Shown here: positions 1 to 10,900 of the stretch, piece after piece
Position numbering within the stretch: the stretch's first letter is position 1
Layout: every line of letters begins with the position of its first letter
Source: Coptis chinensis
Taxonomy: Eukaryota > Streptophyta > Magnoliopsida > Ranunculales > Ranunculaceae
DNA length: 64,000 bases
Reading direction: 5' to 3'
Assembly (NCBI GenBank): GCA_015680905.1
Contig: CM027385.1
Span: 19,536,501-19,600,500 of the forward strand
Translations under genes and position numbers: made by a program
The notes under the pieces: generated by a model
Told to the model about the DNA's origin: nothing
Seen by the model: the letters and a program-made list of their open reading frames with translations, nothing else
The model's database searches: none

Positions 1-2831
1 TTGGGTTTTGTCTAAGCATGCGATGAATTTTACGTAAATCCCACCTTCCCGAATTGTTTGGGGGTGGTATTATTATTTTTAGCATTGCTTTTATCTTATC
101 CACCATTTTAGAAGTAATTTTGCAATGAGTTGGTTGAGAATGTTGTCAATATTGGTGTGGCTAGGATTAGATATTGTGGTAGGATGAAATTTCAATGAGT
201 TAGAAAGTTGTTATTCTAAATTCAATCTAAAAGATATTAGGTTTGTTTTGGAATAATGAATCTGGCTTGTTTCTGTTTTAGGTTTTGGAAATATTTTGTT
301 TCCTGCAATTACCTTAAAATTTTTGGGCAACTTGTTAATTCGTTTTAGAAACTAAAACCCTATATATACTTGATTCATTCTACACTCACAACCCATACAT
401 CTCATTTTCATCTCTAACCCTGAAACTCTACATTTTTCCTTTTTATTTTTCACTTCATCCTGCTCTTCACACATGGAGCGCGCCCCGCGACACCTATGGT
501 GCTTGGTTTCACGAGATGATCGTACACGTAGGCTGGGAACCACTAATGGTAAGACCTGATGGACTTTCTTCTCCTGCACTTACATCTTATTTTTATGATA
601 ATTATAAGTTCATTAATAGACCGGATGGATAACAAGTGTTCTCCATCACCATTGAGGATGAACCAATGGAAATTACCAAGTTCTTGCTAGCCTTTGTTCT
701 TGGACTTGCTATGCCCGCTGAAATACAATACCCATGGGGCAATTGGATAGATAATATGTATATCTACACCTATAAGTTTTTTAATGAGGCTTATGGGGCA
801 GGAATTTTCCGTATCAAGGACCAAGGGGAATATAACGTCGCCCTTGGTAGCCTATCCATGAACGTGGGCACTGTTATGTTTTGGATCATGCTAAACATAT
901 TAGGGGAATGGAGTTTTTCTTCTGTGAATGATGCCACTTCCAACGTCTTCCTTGCTTTAGCCACAGGACGTAAGCTTTTTGACCTTCCCCAGACCCTAAT
1001 GTCTAGTTTAGCACGAGCACATAGCATGAGGCATAAGTACCTTCTTATGCCTATTTTAGTTTGTCGTATTATGTTATGTTTCTTCCCTGTTTTTTGTACC
1101 CGCTTCACGGATTGGGTCGGAGTCGACATTGTGAGACCCATCAATAGTATTATTCGATCTTTCCGTACAATGACTTGGTATGGGTGGAGGATACAACCTC
1201 ATCAGGTTGCACCTTACACCCCATCCGACCAAGTGGCGCTTGACAGGTTAGCTATAGTAGATGATAAATGGCGTGAAGCCTGGCAAATTATAATGGCATG
1301 GCAGAATGCGAAAGAACCTCACTTCTTTATAGAGGAGGAGGATGACGCTTAAACGATGGAGATATGGTAAGCTTTAATTTTAGTTAATGTCTGCTTATGT
1401 CCTAAGCAATTTGATTCTTGTTATCCCCATAACGGGTGGAACTCAAATAGAGTTGTGTCTATTTTTCTTTATCTATATTAGTATGTTTTAACTTTGTTTT
1501 GCAAATGCTCTAAATTTTCACGCGTTTCAATGGTAACTCCTATCCTCCTTAATTTTTTACTTTGAGGACAAAGCATGTTTTTGTTTGGGGTTGGCATAGA
1601 AACATGCGTAAATTAAGGCACCTGTTAGGATATAGATATGTACAATATGCATCTGTTTTCTAGTAAAAAGTTCAAAAATTCAAAAAAAAATAAAAATAAA
1701 TAACAAGTTATGCTATACACTTAGGAATATTGGTATTGTTTTCTTTCTCTATACTTTTAATAATCTAAAAGTCTCGCGTTAGCTTTTGCATTAGAATAGT
1801 TTTTAGAAACTTAGGTTAATATGTAGATAATAATCTTTGTATATTTCTATAAATGTATTGCATGAGTATCTATGATTATTGGCAGTAAGTTTCTGAAATC
1901 TAGGCTAGAGTACTTATTCTACAATCCTGTGAGAATATAGCCTAAAGCTTTATATGAATGAAACATTTGAGAAATGACACAAGGGAGAAGTAAATTCTGG
2001 ATAGAGGCACTTGCTTGATCACTATACAATATCATAAACGAGAATTTAGGCCCTTTTTGGATCGATATAGCCAAAAATTCAAACCTATGAATTATTTTCC
2101 ACTAGTCACCCCTCTGAGCCTTTCTTTAGCCTTTCATAAACCGCAAATCCTTTACCCTTTTACAAAACAAAATAAAAATAAAAATCAGCCTACCCATTCT
2201 TTGAATGAGTCTGAGAATAGAGATGAAGAATAGAAAGGAGAAATACCTTTGAAATCAAGAATTTGGTAGTTACTTCAAATAAGAAAATAAAGTTCCATCC
2301 AAAAATAAAAAAATAAAAATAAAAATAAAATAAAGAGTTAGAACTATAAAAAAAACATAATCAAAAGAGTCAAAAGCCAAAGAAAAAGAAAAAAAATGGC
2401 TAAGGATGGAAACACAGTGTAGAAGCAAAGTAAGAACAATGTCTTCTCTAGTTACATAATATGAAGACTCTATTATCTCAGGCTGGTTCTTTTTGAATAT
2501 CCATTTCTTTCATTCTTAAACTGTCACCTAATCCCCGCAACACCTAATAAAGACCTCTAGCTCAATTAGAAATAGGTTAGTGTGATAGTAAGTGGCAGAT
2601 ATGATTGATCGACTTTGGCTTCCTTGTGTGTCATGGAGATTGTAAGGTAAAGTGTGCCCACTGCACACTGGAGTAGCGAAACTTGAGCAGAAAAATCAGA
2701 GTGTTTTTGTCTTGACTTTTATGTGAGGACCTACTAGGAGCCTATTCCAAAGTTTTAGAAACAGACCTATTAGTGCATTTCATAGTAGTGCTCATTGCAT
2801 ATATGTTTATTCATAGATGATTGATTATTAT
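1..2831 (+). mobile_element. Athila-like LTR element B, 3' internal region, first piece
   Basis: This stretch is the 3' internal part of an Athila-like Ty3 element that CACTA-1 later split at 2831/2832. It holds a decayed ORF (480-1352) and, at about 1560, the 'tttgaggacaaagcatg' and 'tttggggttgg' motifs typical of the DNA after the coding region in such elements. The element resumes at 29557 and reaches its LTR at 29885. Segments around 1-80, 1557-1610 and 1930-2070 recur inverted at 31919-32640, which supports a single repeat family. Bases 1360-2831 show no credible gene: they are A/T-rich with poly(A)-like tracts at 1680-1700 and 2305-2350. Confidence 0.65.
480..1352 (+). pseudogene. Athila-type ORF in the env-like position, broken
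   Basis: An open frame runs from about 480 and is cut by TAA at 627-632. It continues from a GTG at 636 for 238 codons to TAA at 1350. It starts with no good ATG: the ATG at 473 is in another frame. The middle (FLALATGRKLFDLPQTLMSSL, then ARAH) and the following hydrophobic stretch resemble the 'putative plant transposon protein' family found downstream of pol in Athila elements. The C-terminus is acidic (EEEDDA). A TATA-like 'ctatatata' at 359-367 lies upstream. The family call is from motif memory and is moderate. The in-frame stop and missing start argue that the copy is dead. Confidence 0.5.
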
Positions 2832-2844
2832 CACTACTAAAAAT
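2832..2844 (+). repeat. CACTA-1 left terminal inverted repeat
   Basis: CACTACTAAAAAT directly follows the target duplication TAT. It matches the left end of CACTA-2 at 32852 through 16 bases (CACTACTAAAAATATG). Confidence 0.9.
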
Positions 2845-3168
2845 ATGGTTTTTTGCCACAGTCACTAGTGGTGGCAAAAAGCCCAAACTTTGTGGCAACA
2901 TATGTTTTTCCACGAAAAAACTTTTAGCCTCGCTCGAGGCAAAAAAGGGTGTGGAAAGAAGTTTGTTGCCACGACTTTTGCCACCGCTGCAAGAGAGTGA
3001 ACATTTAGCCGCGACCATGTCGTGGCAAGACATTGTTTTTTATTTGAATTAATTTAATTATCAAAATAAATTAATTTCTTTTTGTCACAGGCACGGCCGC
3101 TGCGAAAAGTATTTATTGCCACAAGTCGTGGCTATAAATGTTTCTTCCGCCATTATTTTTTGTTCTTT

Positions 3169-3335
3169 TTTGCAGCAAATGGCCGTGGCAAGACATTCTT
3201 TTGGTTTTTTTTTTTGCAACAAATGGCCGCGGCAAGACATTACTTTTGTTTTTTTTTTTGTAGCAAATGGCCGCGGCAAAACATTACTTTTAGGTTTTTT
3301 TTTTACAGCAAATGGCCGTGGCAAAAAGTGTTGTA
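3169..3335 (+). repeat. Subterminal tandem repeats of CACTA-1
   Basis: Four units of about 43-46 bp each contain 'gcaaatggccgcggcaa' or a one-base variant followed by a T-rich tract; unit starts are near 3174, 3216, 3260 and 3306. Looser copies of the GGCCGCGGCAA motif flank them (2870-3130). In CACTA elements such repeats bind the TNPA/TNP1 protein. Open frames here are low-complexity readings of the repeat and not genes. Confidence 0.8.
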
Positions 3336-3339
3336 TATA

Positions 3340-4722
3340 TAATAATAATAATAATAATTTGTGTACTAAAACCACATAAAGCTATGAATGAGAATCTAAA
3401 CTGAAATTTTACTTCACATGGAAGCTACATAAACCAATTCCACTCACTACCAAAAATACGAGAAACAACAATCCATCTTTGGAGTATTTCGGTATCACAC
3501 AAACAAAAGTATCAAAATATCTACACAAAAAATTCTTGTGATGGAAGTCCAAAATCCAACAGTACGCATACGCAGTAGTACCATATTCCACCTAATAGCG
3601 CCAAAATCGCAAAAACCACGAAGTTCGGAATCAATCATGTATGTACCAATAAGCCATTGTTGTGCATTTATTTTCTGCGTAAACAAACAACAAGAAAAGT
3701 TTAGAAATAACAAGAAAGACATAAACCGAAGACAATAATTAAAGGTTTATCACTCCAACAGTGCTTAGTCATCTACCAAGCTTAACATATGCTTCATTAG
3801 TGTCGACTCTATAAACCAAAATGTTCACTATAAGTTTTGTAGATATTTCATACCTAAGATCCGAAAGACCAAGGATGATAACCACTCCCTGCCCTTTTTT
3901 TCTCACCTGCCCAAAGGAAAAAGGAACAAGTCAAGACCGATCAATACTTGTAACATATCTAGAATTCTAGATTCTAGATAAAACAGAGTAGATGTAGATG
4001 CAATTCCATTATTAGAAACTGAATAATACATATAGATAATATTATAATGTAGCAAACACATGGATTATGACGTAGTTGACAATACCCAATAATCAGCCTT
4101 AAACCCGTCAGTTATTCTACTTTAAGTACTTGAAAACAAGATACTACACAAATAATCACCGCAAATGAAACAAGATACTCTTTTTGCATGCGACTTCCGT
4201 AAATGAAAAACAAAAAGGTAGTTTATACAAAAAAATATCAAACTTCTTCTTTAGCCAAAACACTTTCAAATCGAAACAAAACTTGGGAGGCCACCCAATC
4301 TCATTATCAATATCTGTATCAGTTCTAAAGGTGATCATTTCAGTAAAAGAAGATATATTACTTTGCTTCTTTGTATTACTGTAAACTACAATAAAAGTAT
4401 TGCTCCATCCCCCCTTTCTTAAAACCAAGATCAACCAGACATTGCAAAAAATGTCTACTTATTAATCAGTCTACCAAATAACTTCTCAAATTACCAGAAG
4501 TTTTTTCAATAAGATAGGTCAATTGATGAACAAAACAATAACCGCACTTCAAAGTAAATCCCTCAAAGTCTACCTTTTCAAGTTGTAAATATCCAAAACT
4601 ATAAAATAGTAGATAACTGAAAACATAGCAAATCTAGAGAGCATAAGAGAAAAGATCCCATGGGAAACTCTTGACAAGAAACAAAAACGACAAAAATGCA
4701 TAATGGATCAGGTGAACTATCT
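3340..4722. other. CACTA-1 left internal region without a gene
   Basis: 3395-3760 matches 33290-33600 of CACTA-2 at clear though imperfect similarity, so it is ancestral CACTA sequence. A short (ATA)n run lies at 3339-3357. 3760-4722 has no recognisable coding sequence. The part next to 4722 lies downstream of the RPL5 stop codon and may be its captured 3' untranslated region. Confidence 0.6.
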
Positions 4723-5514
4723 CTAATCATCATTCTCATCATCATCTGCTCCTACAGCAGAGTTCAGCGAATTCAATCGCGTAATCAACTTGTTTCTCCT
4801 CTCATCATATGTCTGCTTCTTCAAGTTGAACCTCTTGTATGCCTTCGGAGCCTCTTTCTCTGATTTCTTTGTTGTTAGATCAGCACGAATACCAGCATGT
4901 ACCTTTCTATACAGTTCTTCTATGCCATCAGCTTCAATGCCTTTCTTAATATACTCAGAGAAATGGGTCTGGTACTTCTCTGGCTCATCTTCTATTAGCG
5001 TCCTCATATAAGCAACAACATGGCCACCATAGACATACTTTCGGTGAACCCCTACATCCAACTGCTTATCCTCTTTCTTAAATCCAACAATTCTCTTGTC
5101 ACTGTGAGGAATGTCAAGCCCACCATCCAATGCACCCTTAAGTGCACCAGTTGTTGTTCTAATAAGGCCTACATCAAGCAATGCACGGAAAGGCCTCCTG
5201 GAATCAGTAAGCTCAATAGAAAAATCTTCCCCAATTGCCTCAACATTTCCCTCTTACTCCTCATCCATCTCGACTGTTTTCAGGACACGACAAGCTAAGA
5301 GAAGTAGTAAGCTGCAGAGTAATTGGTGAGACTAACATCAAGCCCATATCAGGGCAGTTCATGGGCATAAGCTTATGTAAGTATCATATCACCAACAATA
5401 CTAGCAGATACAATCTGAGCAATTATATCTTTGTTGGTAAACCGCACAACAAAATGATATTTGGGTGTCCCATACTTTTTCTTGTCCTGTTTGATAAGAC
5501 GGATACGAGCCCTA
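4723..5514 (-). pseudogene. RPL5: 60S ribosomal protein L5 (uL18) retrocopy, main part
   Basis: RPL5 binds 5S rRNA in the large ribosomal subunit. Read on the minus strand, this segment gives the plant RPL5 protein from about residue 32 to its acidic C-terminus (GADDDENDD). Recognisable blocks include [47 protein letters not shown] and [15 protein letters not shown]. No introns interrupt it although plant RPL5 genes normally have several, so it looks like a retrocopy. Lesions: TAA before AYAHE, TGA in the ELPxYG motif, TAA after MDEE, a short frameshifting deletion before the LLA motif, and loss of five residues after IRTTTG. The N-terminal part is displaced to 16316-16409 by insertion of element A. 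No poly(A) tract is evident past the stop. Confidence 0.93.
5510..5514 (+). repeat. Target-site duplication CCCTA, left copy (element A)
   Basis: CCCTA just before the LTR start TGATAAG is repeated at 16316-16320 just after the 3' LTR ends in TTTTTCA. Removing one copy with the element restores the RPL5 frame at KTDYRAR. Confidence 0.95.
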
Positions 5515-7038
5515 TGATAAGTGCTCAAAAGTAATGATTTATAACCCCAATTATGTGTATGTTAGTCTCCATTTTATATTTAAATATTCTAATATGATGC
5601 AATTTGAGTTTTTGCAGGTCAAAGAACCTAAATGTGAAATATGGAGGGAAAAGAAGTCAAACAAGTCAAAAGGAGTTTGGGAATTACAACTAAAGGCTGG
5701 GGCAAAATGTCATATTTGTCTCCATAAGTGCCAAGCCTAATGGGACTCTAAAAGAGGATAATAATTGAGTTAGAAGAGTCTTCAATCTGATCTCAAAGCC
5801 TTAATTTCGACTTCATAGGAAGATGAGATTAACATGGAAAAGAAGTCAGAGTTTCACAAGAATTAGGAAACTGAAAGCTATTAGAAGCTGCAGCTTACGA
5901 AATAGCCTGCAGAACAAAGTGGGCCACGTCCAACTTTGGCCCAACCGAATCCAACTTTATAAGGATTGCTTCTAGAAAGATTACTGAGAGAGTTTGACAC
6001 CAAATAAACATGGGATTAGGATCTTTATCCGGACGAGCATGTAAGCCAATATATAAGGCACAAAACCTGGGTTTACAATCATCTAGGAAATTTAGTGTTT
6101 TGCATCTTAGATCTAGAATTAAGAGAGAAAGTTCAGACCTTTTCACCATTAATAGTTATAAAGATTATTCCTTTTCATATTGTGTTAATAGCATAGTATG
6201 AGGAGCTAATCTCCCTTCTCTTGGGAGGGAGATGAAGCCTTTTCTCAGTATGTTTTAGTTTAGTTCTTCTTCTATCATGTTTTAGTTTAAATCCCTCATT
6301 GAGTTTCTTCTTATTAGATCCATTGATCTAACGGCTCCTGTGGAGGTTAGGAGGTCTTAGGGTAATCCAAGATTGTGTAGAGCCAAATACCACAAACCCT
6401 AGATTCTTTTCTTCTAGTTCTTAGTGTTCTAGTGTGATGATTGGATTCTTTATGGCACCTCAATCAGTTGTATGGTTAATGCCACATGTGGATTTTCCAT
6501 GGCACCTAGAGTTGTATATTGAGTGCCACATAAAACACAATTTGGTTAGATAGAAGATATCATTGGAGATTGAAGAAGTATTTAATGGAAAGATAGAAAG
6601 CACGTTGAAATCCACATATTATTATCATGGTTATGAGCATCAGGTTTGTAGGTATGGTGAGTTTCTATTGGTGATTTATATTAAGCATGATAGGTAGATC
6701 TATTAGACTAATTCTATGATTTTGGTGGATTCATCTCTCCCAAGATATTCTCTCTCTTGATTTATATTCATATATTTAATTTAGTTTATTTTATGCATAG
6801 TTTAAATCTCAAATCAAATCAACCATATATTACTTATTACTTAGCCACATCTTTTACTTGCATCCATTAGAGTAATTTAGATTAGGAATTTCTATTACTA
6901 TCAACTAGTTATTTAGAGTAGGATTGATACCTTGCTAGCCACTATACTAATCAATATATATTAGTCTAAGTAAGATTTGCAAAAGATACGTAACACAAAC
7001 AACGATACACAAATAATTACGTGTTGCGTGCTTTTTCA
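5515..7038 (+). repeat. 5' LTR of element A
   Basis: Runs TGATAAGTGC...CTTTTTCA, 1524 bp, with TG/CA termini. It matches 14791-16315 and 61842-63368 along its whole length. Confidence 0.95.
6050..6056 (+). promoter_or_regulatory. LTR TATA box
   Basis: TATATAA in the context 'gccaatatataaggcac' is conserved in all three LTR copies (15329 and 62381). It probably positions transcription start in the middle of the LTR. Confidence 0.6.
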
Positions 7039-7039
7039 A

Positions 7040-7052
7040 TGGCGCCGCTGCC
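7040..7052 (+). promoter_or_regulatory. Primer binding site, tRNA-Asp type
   Basis: TGGCGCCGCTGCC lies one base after the LTR. It begins with the TGGCGCCG typical of Athila elements primed by tRNA-Asp. Confidence 0.85.
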
Positions 7053-7199
7053 CACTCTAAATTAATTAGGTGATAGAATATTTAGTTTAGATTACTTTAA
7101 TTTAGGAATTCATATAGTATAAATTGTATATTTAGCATAATTAGATTAATTTAGTTTAATTCAATTAGATTTGCATAGTAGAAAGTATTTACATAAAGT

Positions 7200-7900
7200 T
7201 TAGTGTTTGTTTAACAGAAAAGAATAGTACAGAAAACATATTTATAAATTTCAAAAAATTCTGAAATTTTACAGAGTTGATCTGTACAGTATCGGTAATT
7301 TATTGAAATTTTATGGAATTTTTAGTACTTGTCTTACCTGAGTAACTAACATCGTCTTTGCAGTACTCCGTTTTCAGTTTTCAGGACGCAAGCATCTGTA
7401 AAAACAGTCGAGCAGAGTTATTTACACATTATCAAAAATTCTAAATTTTTTACAGGAGGAACCTCGACACGTCAGGAGCTTCCAGAAAAAATTTGAGTAC
7501 TTTTTGACCTGTTTTGACCACTTAACTAGTTGCTTGTTTTCGGTGTGTTTCTGCAGCTTTTCAGGACCAAGGTCTCTGGAAGAACAGTCGAGAAGAACAA
7601 TCTATAAAATTCTAAATAATCCAAACTTTTTACAGGATCATCCCTGACACGTCAGGAGACTTCAGTAAAAATTTCGTGATTTTTAGTGCTCTTTTACATA
7701 TTTATTTAATCGATTGTTTACAGTGTGTGCAGAAAACTTCTTCACTGGACTCTGCAGGATTTAACAGTACAGAAGAGGAACTTAGCAAGCTCCGATTGCT
7801 CTGAAATTTTACAGGCTACTTTCTGGACGTATCAGGTAGCTTCTATAAAAATTTCAAAATTTTTGGACTTGTTTTGCTTGCTGTAACAGTAAGTGCTTCT
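7200..7900 (+). repeat. Leader of element A: about four 180-bp diverged tandem units
   Basis: The landmark 'tttttacagg' or a close variant recurs at about 7271, 7451, 7631 and 7810. It is followed about 15 bases later by 'acacgtcagga' or a variant, and preceded by 'aacagtcgag'. Spacing is 180, 180 and 179 bp. The same units occur in the leader at 63540-64000. They are noncoding and may be packaging or translational control sequence. Confidence 0.7.
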
Positions 7901-8215
7901 CTTCACCGTGAATCCCACATTAGCGGTTTCATAATTAGCATTAATAGTTAGCATCATATAGTTTAATAATATAATTTAGTTAATTAAGTGCATATTAGAT
8001 TATTTTACATAGCTTTATTATCTAGTGCATGAAAACTTGGTTTTCGTGATTCACCTAAATGGCGCTTAATCAGAAGAGCTAATTCTTGCAACAATCTTCC
8101 AATTCTGATTTTGGAGAATACCACACCATCAAACTCAGGATCTGATTCTGATTCTGAAACACACACACACCTAGTAAACTTAGAAGATACACAAGAGAGA
8201 GTACCATTAGCCGCC

Positions 8216-10732
8216 ATGGCTGATCAAAGAACTCTTAGCACCTTGTTTCAACCTATCGCAGTTCAACCACCGAACTGCATAGTGATGCCAGACAATAACA
8301 ATAACTATGAGATTAAACCCACCATTCTTAATATGTTGCCAAGATATTATGGCAAAACAAATGAAGAACCATATAATCATCTGAGTAAATTCTTGAGCAT
8401 ATTAAGTACTTTTAAAGCACCTCATCTTTCCCCTGAAGAAACTAGATTAAGGTTGTTCCCCTTGACTTTTGAGGATGCCGCACTACGTTGGTATAGATCC
8501 CTACCCTCTAATTCTATAACTACTTGGGAGCAACTATCACAAAAGTTTATGAAACAATATTACCCTTTACGTAAAACTGAGGCCATGCAATTGGCTATTT
8601 CAACATTCAAAGGAAAACCTAATGAAGAGTTTCATACAACATGGGATAGATTTAATGATTTACTTGTCCGTTGTCCACATCATGGTTTTGACATACTTAA
8701 TATAGTACATTACTTTATAAAAGGTCTTTCACCTATGAACCGTCAGTTAATTGAATCAATGAATGGAGGAAGATTTACTAGTCTTACTCCTGATGAAGCA
8801 TACACTTTTTTGCAAAACTTTTCTGAGAGTTCTAAGGATTGGGCCAATAGTAGTGACCATGAGGACATGGCACGGGTAGATGGGGGGATAAGTTTTAGTA
8901 AACCAGGTATGTATGAGATTAAAAATGAACTTAATGAGAAACTTGAAGGTGCCATTGCTAGTTTAACCACAGGAATCGAAAACTTAAATAAGAAATTTGA
9001 TTCATTTACTTCAAACCCTTCAAAGAATAATCAACCTCAACAAGCAATGAGTGCCAATCAATTTTGTGAAAGTTGTTTCGCCACAGACCATGATACACTA
9101 GTTTGTCCAGTTTTTGTTGCCCATAACTTTAGTAATAACTATAACCAAGATCCACGAAATAATTATCAATGGAGACAAAACATGTCTCCACAACAAAACC
9201 AATATGGTTTTCAGGGTTATCAAGAGAACAATAGGCAACAATACATGAATAATAGAGGCGCGGTAGCACCTTCTCCACAGTATTACCCACAACAACAACA
9301 AACAAACATGAACAGAGAATTAGCTATTGATCATATGGCTAATCACCAAACCCAACCCAACACCATAGATGAAACCATGAAAGCTTTAGCCACCAAGACC
9401 GAGAATGAATTCAAAAGGATTGACCAAAAATTTGATGTTATGACTCAACAGATAAGCCAACAATTCAATCAGATACTAGCTAGTCTAGCCGAGAGACCCA
9501 AAGGAACCTTACCAAGCCAACCTGAACAAAACCCAAAAGGTAGAAATGTTTATCAAGTTGAAACCACCCCTTCATCCGCACCCACAGAGGCAGTTAACTC
9601 AATATCTACCCTTAGGTCAGGAAAGAAAGTAGATAACAAAGTTGACATACCTGATTCTGATGAAGTTGTTATAACAAAAGATAAGGAAAAACTAGTTGAA
9701 ACTGAGAAAACCAAAGAGCAGGTAATTGAAAAAATTCCACCTGCACCATTCCCCTCTAGGTTAAAAGATAACAAAAAGGAATCACAATATAATGAGATCA
9801 TGAATATTTTTAAAAATCTACATATCAATATTCCTTTTCTAAGTGCAATTAAACAAATGCCTTCCTATGCCAAATTCATAAAAGACCTAGTAAAAAAGAA
9901 AACAAATATTCCTAAGGACGCTTTTATTGCACAAAGTTGTTCATCGTTTCTACAGAACAAAGCCGTAGTAAAACATAAGGACCCCGGTAGTCCTACAATT
10001 ACATGTAGAATAGGAGACGACTACACTGATCAAGCATTATTGGATTTAGGTGCTAGTGTGAATTTATTACCATACTCAGTTTATAAACATCTAGGGTTAA
10101 AAGACTTGAAACCAACAAATGTTAGACTACAGTTAGCTGATAGATCTATTAAGATTCCACGAGGAATAATAGAGGATGTGATTATCAAGGTCTCTGATTT
10201 TTATTACCCCGTTGACTTTATAGTTCTTGACACTTTACCTACAAATGGAAACCAAATTCCTATCATCTTGGGTAGACCATTCTTAGCTACAGCAGAAGCT
10301 TTAATTAATTGTAGGAATGGGAACATGTCTATCACTTTCGGGAATATGAGAGTAGATGTAAACATATTTACACTATTTAGAAACCCTGACGATGATACGG
10401 AAAAGATGGATGATCTATGTGTAGTACACACAATAGCTAATAAAAGTTTTAGGAACACTCACTACAAAGATCCATTTTTATCATGTGTATCACAATTAGG
10501 CATGAATTATAACAAGGATAGTGTTATACATCATATTAATACATTGCTAGACACTGGTCAACCTCATACAAAAATAGAAGACATTCGAGCATCTTTATGT
10601 CAAGCTACTTTTAATCGTAGATTTATCAAAGATTTAATTAAGGTGACTAAGCCCTCTACTAAAATGTATAGGCCACGCATGGAAAAGAAGAAAGATAAAA
10701 AGAGCAAAAATTGGATTACAAACAAGTTTTAA
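8216..10732 (+). CDS. gag-pro: Gag-protease polyprotein of element A
   Basis: 838 codons. The chosen ATG at 8216 sits in a strong plant start context (gccgccATGGC). The same frame opens upstream at 8111 only with a TTG. Residues about 55-170 form the retrotransposon Gag capsid-like domain (WYRSLP, FMKQYYP and FHTTWDRF motifs). A CX2CX4HX4C zinc knuckle lies near residues 283-296, within an Asn/Gln-rich region. The aspartic protease follows: active site DLGA at about 610 (the D-L-G form usual in this clade) and ILGRPFLATA at about 680. The protein ends in a Lys-rich tail where reverse transcriptase would normally begin. The frame is fully open although the LTRs have diverged, suggesting selection on Gag. 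It would form virus-like particles in the cytoplasm. Confidence 0.93.
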   Translation: MADQRTLSTLFQPIAVQPPNCIVMPDNNNNYEIKPTILNMLPRYYGKTNEEPYNHLSKFLSILSTFKAPHLSPEETRLRLFPLTFEDAALRWYRSLPSNSITTWEQLSQKFMKQYYPLRKTEAMQLAISTFKGKPNEEFHTTWDRFNDLLVRCPHHGFDILNIVHYFIKGLSPMNRQLIESMNGGRFTSLTPDEAYTFLQNFSESSKDWANSSDHEDMARVDGGISFSKPGMYEIKNELNEKLEGAIASLTTGIENLNKKFDSFTSNPSKNNQPQQAMSANQFCESCFATDHDTLVCPVFVAHNFSNNYNQDPRNNYQWRQNMSPQQNQYGFQGYQENNRQQYMNNRGAVAPSPQYYPQQQQTNMNRELAIDHMANHQTQPNTIDETMKALATKTENEFKRIDQKFDVMTQQISQQFNQILASLAERPKGTLPSQPEQNPKGRNVYQVETTPSSAPTEAVNSISTLRSGKKVDNKVDIPDSDEVVITKDKEKLVETEKTKEQVIEKIPPAPFPSRLKDNKKESQYNEIMNIFKNLHINIPFLSAIKQMPSYAKFIKDLVKKKTNIPKDAFIAQSCSSFLQNKAVVKHKDPGSPTITCRIGDDYTDQALLDLGASVNLLPYSVYKHLGLKDLKPTNVRLQLADRSIKIPRGIIEDVIIKVSDFYYPVDFIVLDTLPTNGNQIPIILGRPFLATAEALINCRNGNMSITFGNMRVDVNIFTLFRNPDDDTEKMDDLCVVHTIANKSFRNTHYKDPFLSCVSQLGMNYNKDSVIHHINTLLDTGQPHTKIEDIRASLCQATFNRRFIKDLIKVTKPSTKMYRPRMEKKKDKKSKNWITNKF

Positions 10733-10762
10733 GTCTAGGGAATCTGACTATAAAAGACCCAC

Positions 10763-10767
<5 letters not shown>

Positions 10768-10796
<29 letters not shown>
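10768..10796 (+). repeat. 29-nt poly(A) at the gag/post-pol junction
   Basis: A pure A run lies 36 bp after the gag-protease stop and immediately before the conserved post-pol block. Its position matches where the pol region is missing. Confidence 0.85.
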
Positions 10797-10798
<2 letters not shown>

Positions 10799-10900
10799 AC
10801 CTAAGCTAGTTAGGGGGGTAACCTTAAGTTTCCCCCCTCTATGTCGGCTGGCGACATTAAACGTAGCGCTTATGGGAGGCAACCCAAGTAGTTTAAATAG
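10797..10900 (+). other. Conserved Athila post-pol motif block
   Basis: Contains 'ctatgtcggctggcgaca', 'ttaaacgtagcgctt' and 'gggaggcaacccaa', sequences I know from just after the pol gene in Athila-type elements. Here they follow gag-protease directly. Confidence 0.6.

Noticed and set aside
2015..2233. 72-codon plus-strand frame in element B
   Set aside because: Asn/Lys/Pro-rich reading of A-rich noncoding DNA; no family resemblance.
3169..3335. CRISPR-like array
   Set aside because: The repeats are CACTA subterminal motifs with T-tract spacers in plant DNA, without unique spacers or cas genes.
3082..3379. Overlapping open frames on both strands over the CACTA-1 subterminal region
   Set aside because: They are Phe/Lys-rich readings of the four tandem repeats and T-tracts, with no codon structure of a gene.
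4723..5514. RPL5 as a functional host gene
   Set aside because: In-frame stops, a frameshift, loss of five residues and a 10.8-kb insertion rule this out.
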